Shown here piece after piece: positions 60,283-64,000 of a DNA stretch of 64,000 nt. A program made the position numbers and the translations under genes. The stretch lies in contig NC_079880.1 of assembly GCF_029227915.1 (NCBI RefSeq), positions 17,132,001-17,196,000 of the forward strand, read 5' to 3'. Within the stretch, counting starts at the first letter, position 1; each line of letters begins with the position of its first letter. The DNA comes from Hydractinia symbiolongicarpus (taxonomy: Eukaryota > Cnidaria > Hydrozoa > Anthoathecata > Hydractiniidae). The notes under the pieces are model-generated. The model had not been told where the DNA came from. It made no database searches and saw only the letters and a program-made list of their open reading frames with translations.

Positions 60283-61039
60283 CCCGGGGCAAATCGATCA
60301 ACATTCTGGTCAACATTCTGGTCAACATTTTGAGCAACATGTTGATAAGATTTGCTATACCTTTGTCAACATTCTCGTCAACATTGTGAGCAACTACATT
60401 GTACTGAAGCGTGGCCATTTATTGTCCTTTTTAAAAAAATGGCGGAAAGGAAAGCTTCAGCATGTTTATTGCTGGTATTGGGTGATAGATGCCCATCTCT
60501 TCTTTTATTTCAGAGAGAACCTTTTCCTTGACATCTGTTTTTGAGTAGCTTCGATCTGAAATGTCCCAGAGACAGTGTTTTTCTTCCTATAGGTCAATCA
60601 GCTTCTCCACTAATTCATCGTTCCATTTAAATTTTTGTTTACCAGCAATGGCAGGATTAGCTGAAACAGTGACCGCCATTTTTAAAATGGATATATCTCT
60701 ATGCTTTGATTTTACTTTCATGCAAGTCGTCTATACACTCGAACAAAAACATTCAAATGCGTGCTAGAACATTTGAATTTGCAATTTAAATGATTTGAAA
60801 ATACTGAAAAATGTTGCCAGATTTGTTAATGGCTATAGCATATCGTAGCAACATACAAAACTCGTCAACAATGTTGATCAACATTTATAAAAAAGTTAAT
60901 AAATGTTGATCAACATTTTTAGAGATTTTTTTTTTCTTCGTCAACATGTTGATACCCATAGCAAATCGAGTCATCATGTTCATCAACAAATGTTGACAGG
61001 TAATGTTGCTCAAAAAGTTGACTAGATTTGCACGGCCCA
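60283..61039. mobile_element. MITE nested in the Tigger leader, with TCAACATT repeats
   Basis: The left end CCCGGGGCAAATCGATCAAC and the right end, reverse complemented, GGGCCGTGCAAATCTAGTCAAC, form inverted repeats. Inside each end the octamer TCAACATT or its complement recurs many times. No coding sequence. Confidence 0.55.
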
Positions 61040-61155
61040 TAGTACCACATTTTAGAATTTGAATGCTTCGAGTCACCAAAATCGAATCAGCGGCATTCGA
61101 AATTCAATCTTTGAATTTTATTCAATTGTTTGTTTACATATTTTTTGTTTAAAAA

Positions 61156-63264
61156 ATGTCGGCTGCTAACAGAAAGAGGGTGAGCCTCGGTAAAAAATAT
61201 AAGGCTATCAAAGAAATTGAATCCGGTATTAAGCCATCTAAAGTTGCCGAAAAGTATGACGTTCCTAGAAATACACTATCGACATGGCTTAAAAAAATAT
61301 GAGATCAAAAATGCTTTCAAGTCCGGTAAAGTTAGCTCGAAAAGGAAGAATATGAGAATCCGGAAGAATGATGATTTAGAGAAAGCACTATTTACTTGGT
61401 TTAAAAAAATGCGAGCAAACAACTGACCAGTCAATGGGACAGTTGTTAAGGAGAAAGTAATAGGCTATGCAAAGGAATTCCAAATTGAGGAATTTAAGGC
61501 TTCAAATGGATGGTTTGAAAGATGGAAAACAAGATTTAATGTGTCTTTCAAAGCTATTGCCGGAGAAGAAAAATCTGTAACACCTGAGATGACCAGTTCA
61601 TGGTTGGAAACTTACTTGCCTACAATCTTGTCAAGATACGATCTAAAAGACATTTATAACGCAGACGAATTTAGGCTTTTTTATCAACCACTTCCAACCA
61701 AGACAATGGAGTTTAAAGCAGAAATATGTACTGGAGGCAAGAATTGATTTATTTCGTTTTTTCTCCTATACTTCTTTTTTAAGAATATCTAAACACAATG
61801 TATAGCCAGTGATTACTAACTCGCACGGTACTTGCATCCCTTCTCCATCTCCAAAATTGACAGGTTTTTCTTTGATAATAACTTCACAAGAACTGCATTC
61901 ATTCTTTCAGAAGTAGGAAAAAAGTTTTGCAAATTTCCACTCTTTCCCTTCTTTAAGTGGCCAATTACCAGGTCTTTCTCTTATCACTGCCACCGCGAAT
62001 TTATCGGTTTTGTTTTCTGGTTCTCTTCTTGTCTTGAGCACATCACCAAACTCTGGTTTCCAAATGCCTTTGTACTCGTGATATCCCTTTACATGACTGG
62101 TCAGTCTATATTCTTCCAACTTTATTATTGGAAGCTCATTTTGCACACAAATAATTAAAATTATTTTCTGTTCATTCATTTTAAAGAAACTATTGCCAGT
62201 GTTCCTTTGTCAGTTTAAACCGTATTTATGCTTTGAAATAAAATTCTGTGTTGCTGAAATACTGTTCGAATTCCAATTCTTTTAGGCAAGAAAAAGGCAC
62301 TAGAGGGTTTTCTTTTAACGTAAACTATTTTTGTATTTTGTAGGAAAATCAAGTAAAGTACGACTCACTGGTCTTGCTGCTTCGAATGCATTGGGAGGAA
62401 AACTTCCCATGTTTGTTATCGGAAAAAGTGCTAACCTCGTTGCTTTAAGCACATCAAATCATTGCCATGTAAGTACACTAATCAAGCAAAAAGTTGGATG
62501 GATAGTCATATTTTCACACGCTGGCTTACAGAACTGGACAGAAAAATGATCGAAGAAGAAAGGAAAATTGCAATAATAGTTGATAATTGTCCTGCGCACC
62601 CTCATGTCGAGGGACTCCAGGCACTAGAGTTGATTTCCTTCCTCCTAATACAACCTCTAAATTACAGCCAATGGACCAGGGAGTGATTAGATCGTTAAAG
62701 GCGAAATATAGGTGCGCTGTTATTAAGTTATACATCAATCGCATTGAAAGTGGTCAAGAATTACCAAAGATAAGCATTTTAGATGCAAGCATGGAACCGA
62801 GTTACCAAGGATACAGTCCAAAATTGTTTTAAACGTGGTGGAATTTCCAAGTATGCCTAAGCAGATGCAATAGAAGAAATAGATGATCCGTTTAAATCAC
62901 TCCAATCCGATTAGGATGAGCTGCGATTACTTGACCAATCATTGGTTCCTGATGAAGCAACTGCCGAACATTATACTGACACCGATGAAAATCTAGTTGT
63001 ACCAGAGTCTGTACTGATTGACGACATAGAAATTTTAGGTCAGTACAGGGAAACCCCAAACGTAGATGACGATACTAACGATACTAACGATGATCTGAAA
63101 TATACGTAGCTATGGAATTACTTCAGGAATGCAGTCTTTTTGAGGAGGAAGAGGTAGCATTCAATATGAGAAGGCATCTGGAGCAGTTCAATCTAGTATG
63201 CGATAAATGTCAAGAATCGAAAAAGCAACAAACAACCATTGAAAATTTCTTTCATAGACTTTGA
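61156..63264 (+). pseudogene. Tigger-type DDE transposase, decayed
   Basis: ATG 61156 starts the CENP-B-like DNA-binding domain (KKYKAIKEIESGIKPSKVAE, HTH psq). A frame change near 61300 and a stop at 61423 follow. The second HTH (NGWFERWKTRFNVSF) leads to the first catalytic Asp in YNADEF (near 61659). After a roughly 590-bp interruption come KVRLTGLAASNALGGKLP, the second Asp in VDNCPAHP (near 62580) and the third region LPPNTTSKLQPMDQGVIRSL. The acidic tail ends at 63264 with ENFFHRL. Several frame changes make it inactive. Confidence 0.8.
61750..62179 (-). pseudogene. HIRAN-like domain fragment inserted in the Tigger transposase
   Basis: The minus frame from ATG 62179 contains VKGYHEYKGIWKPEFGDVL and REPENKTDKFAVAVIRE, the G-x-x-x-Y...R-E-P-x-N-x-x-D-x-x-A-V-A-V pattern of HIRAN-type domains. 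After a frame change near 61905, GEGMQVPCELVITG follows. Its function here is unknown. GGCAAGAA occurs at both 61737 and 62286, a possible 8-bp target duplication. Confidence 0.45.
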
Positions 63265-63399
63265 TTCTCTATGTAACTGTTTATGTAACTCTTTATGATT
63301 ATTAAACTAAGCAATACTAAAAAATCGTGAATTTATCAGATTTAAACCCATTTATGAAAAGTTCGCTTTAACGAAAAAAATCATGTGATGTTGGTTTTG

Positions 63400-64000
63400 C
63401 TGTTGAAATATGATTTGCAACACTTTCTTTGGAAGCAATGTTTGCAGCAGGTCTTGGTTTTTGAGTGTAGGGAAGTGTAGTTGAAAGGGAAGGGGAATAT
63501 ATACAATATTTAAATTGAAAGATTAGTGTGATATATGTACATTATAACTATGTTTTACCTGGTTGCAGGCAAAGTTGTTTGTGGTAAATTGAGGTGTGGT
63601 ATCGAACCAGGTAACATTCTTTTCCTCTTTTCATCTATAGCAAAAGAAGTCATCTAGAATTGGTTCCTAGTAAGTTTAATTTACTTTGAACAATTTGTTG
63701 CTCAGAAAAATGTTTTTCACAAATTTAAGGGTGCAATTTTCAATTTGTGTCTTTAAAAGATTGTCCACCACTGCATCTTTTGCTTGTGATAACAGCTACA
63801 CGTTTTTCCCTCCAAGAGAATCTATATACGTCATTTCCTTTGGGTAATCGTACAATTTTTACGTCTGGAACTCGAGCAGCCATATATAGAACAATTTGCC
63901 CCAAGAACAACATTGCATTCAATCTCAACGTTTAAAGTATAGCACAGTAATGACCCAGCCGGCACAAAGAGCTCTAAAAGACGTCTTTTAGACATCTTCC
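63400..64000. other. No firmly supported gene
   Basis: A minus-strand frame at 63928-63740 (AARVPDVKIVRLPKGNDVYR, then FSWREKRVAVITSKRC) has coding-like texture and might be an exon of a minus-strand gene that continues elsewhere. No splice sites fit clearly and I do not recognise it. Confidence 0.25.

Larger units (their letters stand above)
60084..63400 (+). mobile_element. Tigger/pogo-type transposon with nested insertions
   Basis: The left end begins near CAGTTGACCCTGG with internal TTATATCGAACAAA motifs like Tigger termini. The transposase pseudogene lies at 61156-63264. Near 63362 the sequence GTTCGCTTTAACGAAAA resembles the inner part of the opposite end, but no clean right terminus remains. 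A MITE (60283-61039) and a gene fragment (61750-62340) are inserted in it. Confidence 0.6.

Noticed and set aside
1-64000. CRISPR arrays, bacterial operons, ribosome binding sites, rRNA or tRNA genes
   Set aside because: The sequence is eukaryotic with spliced genes. The tandem arrays lack spacers, and I could not identify any tRNA or rRNA by eye.

Overview
The window looks like nuclear DNA from a cnidarian, most likely a hydrozoan. It is AT-rich and gene-poor, its introns are long and GT-AG bounded, and transposon remains make up much of it. The lineage call rests on the exon at 56,890-57,881, which encodes four copies of the minicollagen cysteine-rich domain (spacing CX3CX3CX3CX3CC) joined by polyproline. 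That module is known from cnidarian stinging-capsule proteins. The species cannot be told from the sequence.

Two host genes, both on the + strand, dominate. The first (6,052-16,171) is a HERC3/HERC4-type ubiquitin ligase. I traced 24 exons whose splice phases agree: the last RCC1 repeats, the linker, and a complete HECT domain with its catalytic cysteine. About 200 N-terminal residues (roughly four RCC1 repeats) are not in the window. The second (31,194-57,881) is a large secreted protein gene. It has two possible signal-peptide first exons (31,194 and 38,586), 17 EGF-like exons that all start and end in phase 1, and a phase-1 terminal exon carrying the four minicollagen domains. If the splicing inferred here is right, it joins EGF repeats to minicollagen domains with no collagen helix in between, and it is the best candidate here for an undescribed nematocyst wall or tubule component.

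The rest is a layered set of mobile DNA. From 1 to 5,375 lie minus-strand Helitron-like copies, two of them joined end to start, plus a partial Helitron-type ORF at the left edge. From 20,276 to 26,621 is a pogo-like element with TA target sites; inside it sits a decayed virus-like element with a protein-primed type family B DNA polymerase and tightly packed small genes on both strands. From 28,169 to 30,659 is a TTAA-flanked element carrying a three-exon gene for a P2X7 C-terminal-like zinc domain with one nonsense codon. Within the introns of the EGF/minicollagen gene are TTAA MITEs, small tandem Helitrons, a reverse transcriptase relic, integrase C-terminal fragments, an intronless alpha-kinase pseudogene, and a 1.05-kb element with 133-bp inverted repeats around an intact three-exon ORF. 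A Tigger-type transposon with nested insertions occupies 60,084-63,400.

The stretches 538-2,249, 16,172-20,273, 27,400-28,168, 54,726-56,269, 57,963-59,207 and 63,400-64,000 hold no gene I can support. All product names come from reading translations against remembered family patterns; no database search was possible.
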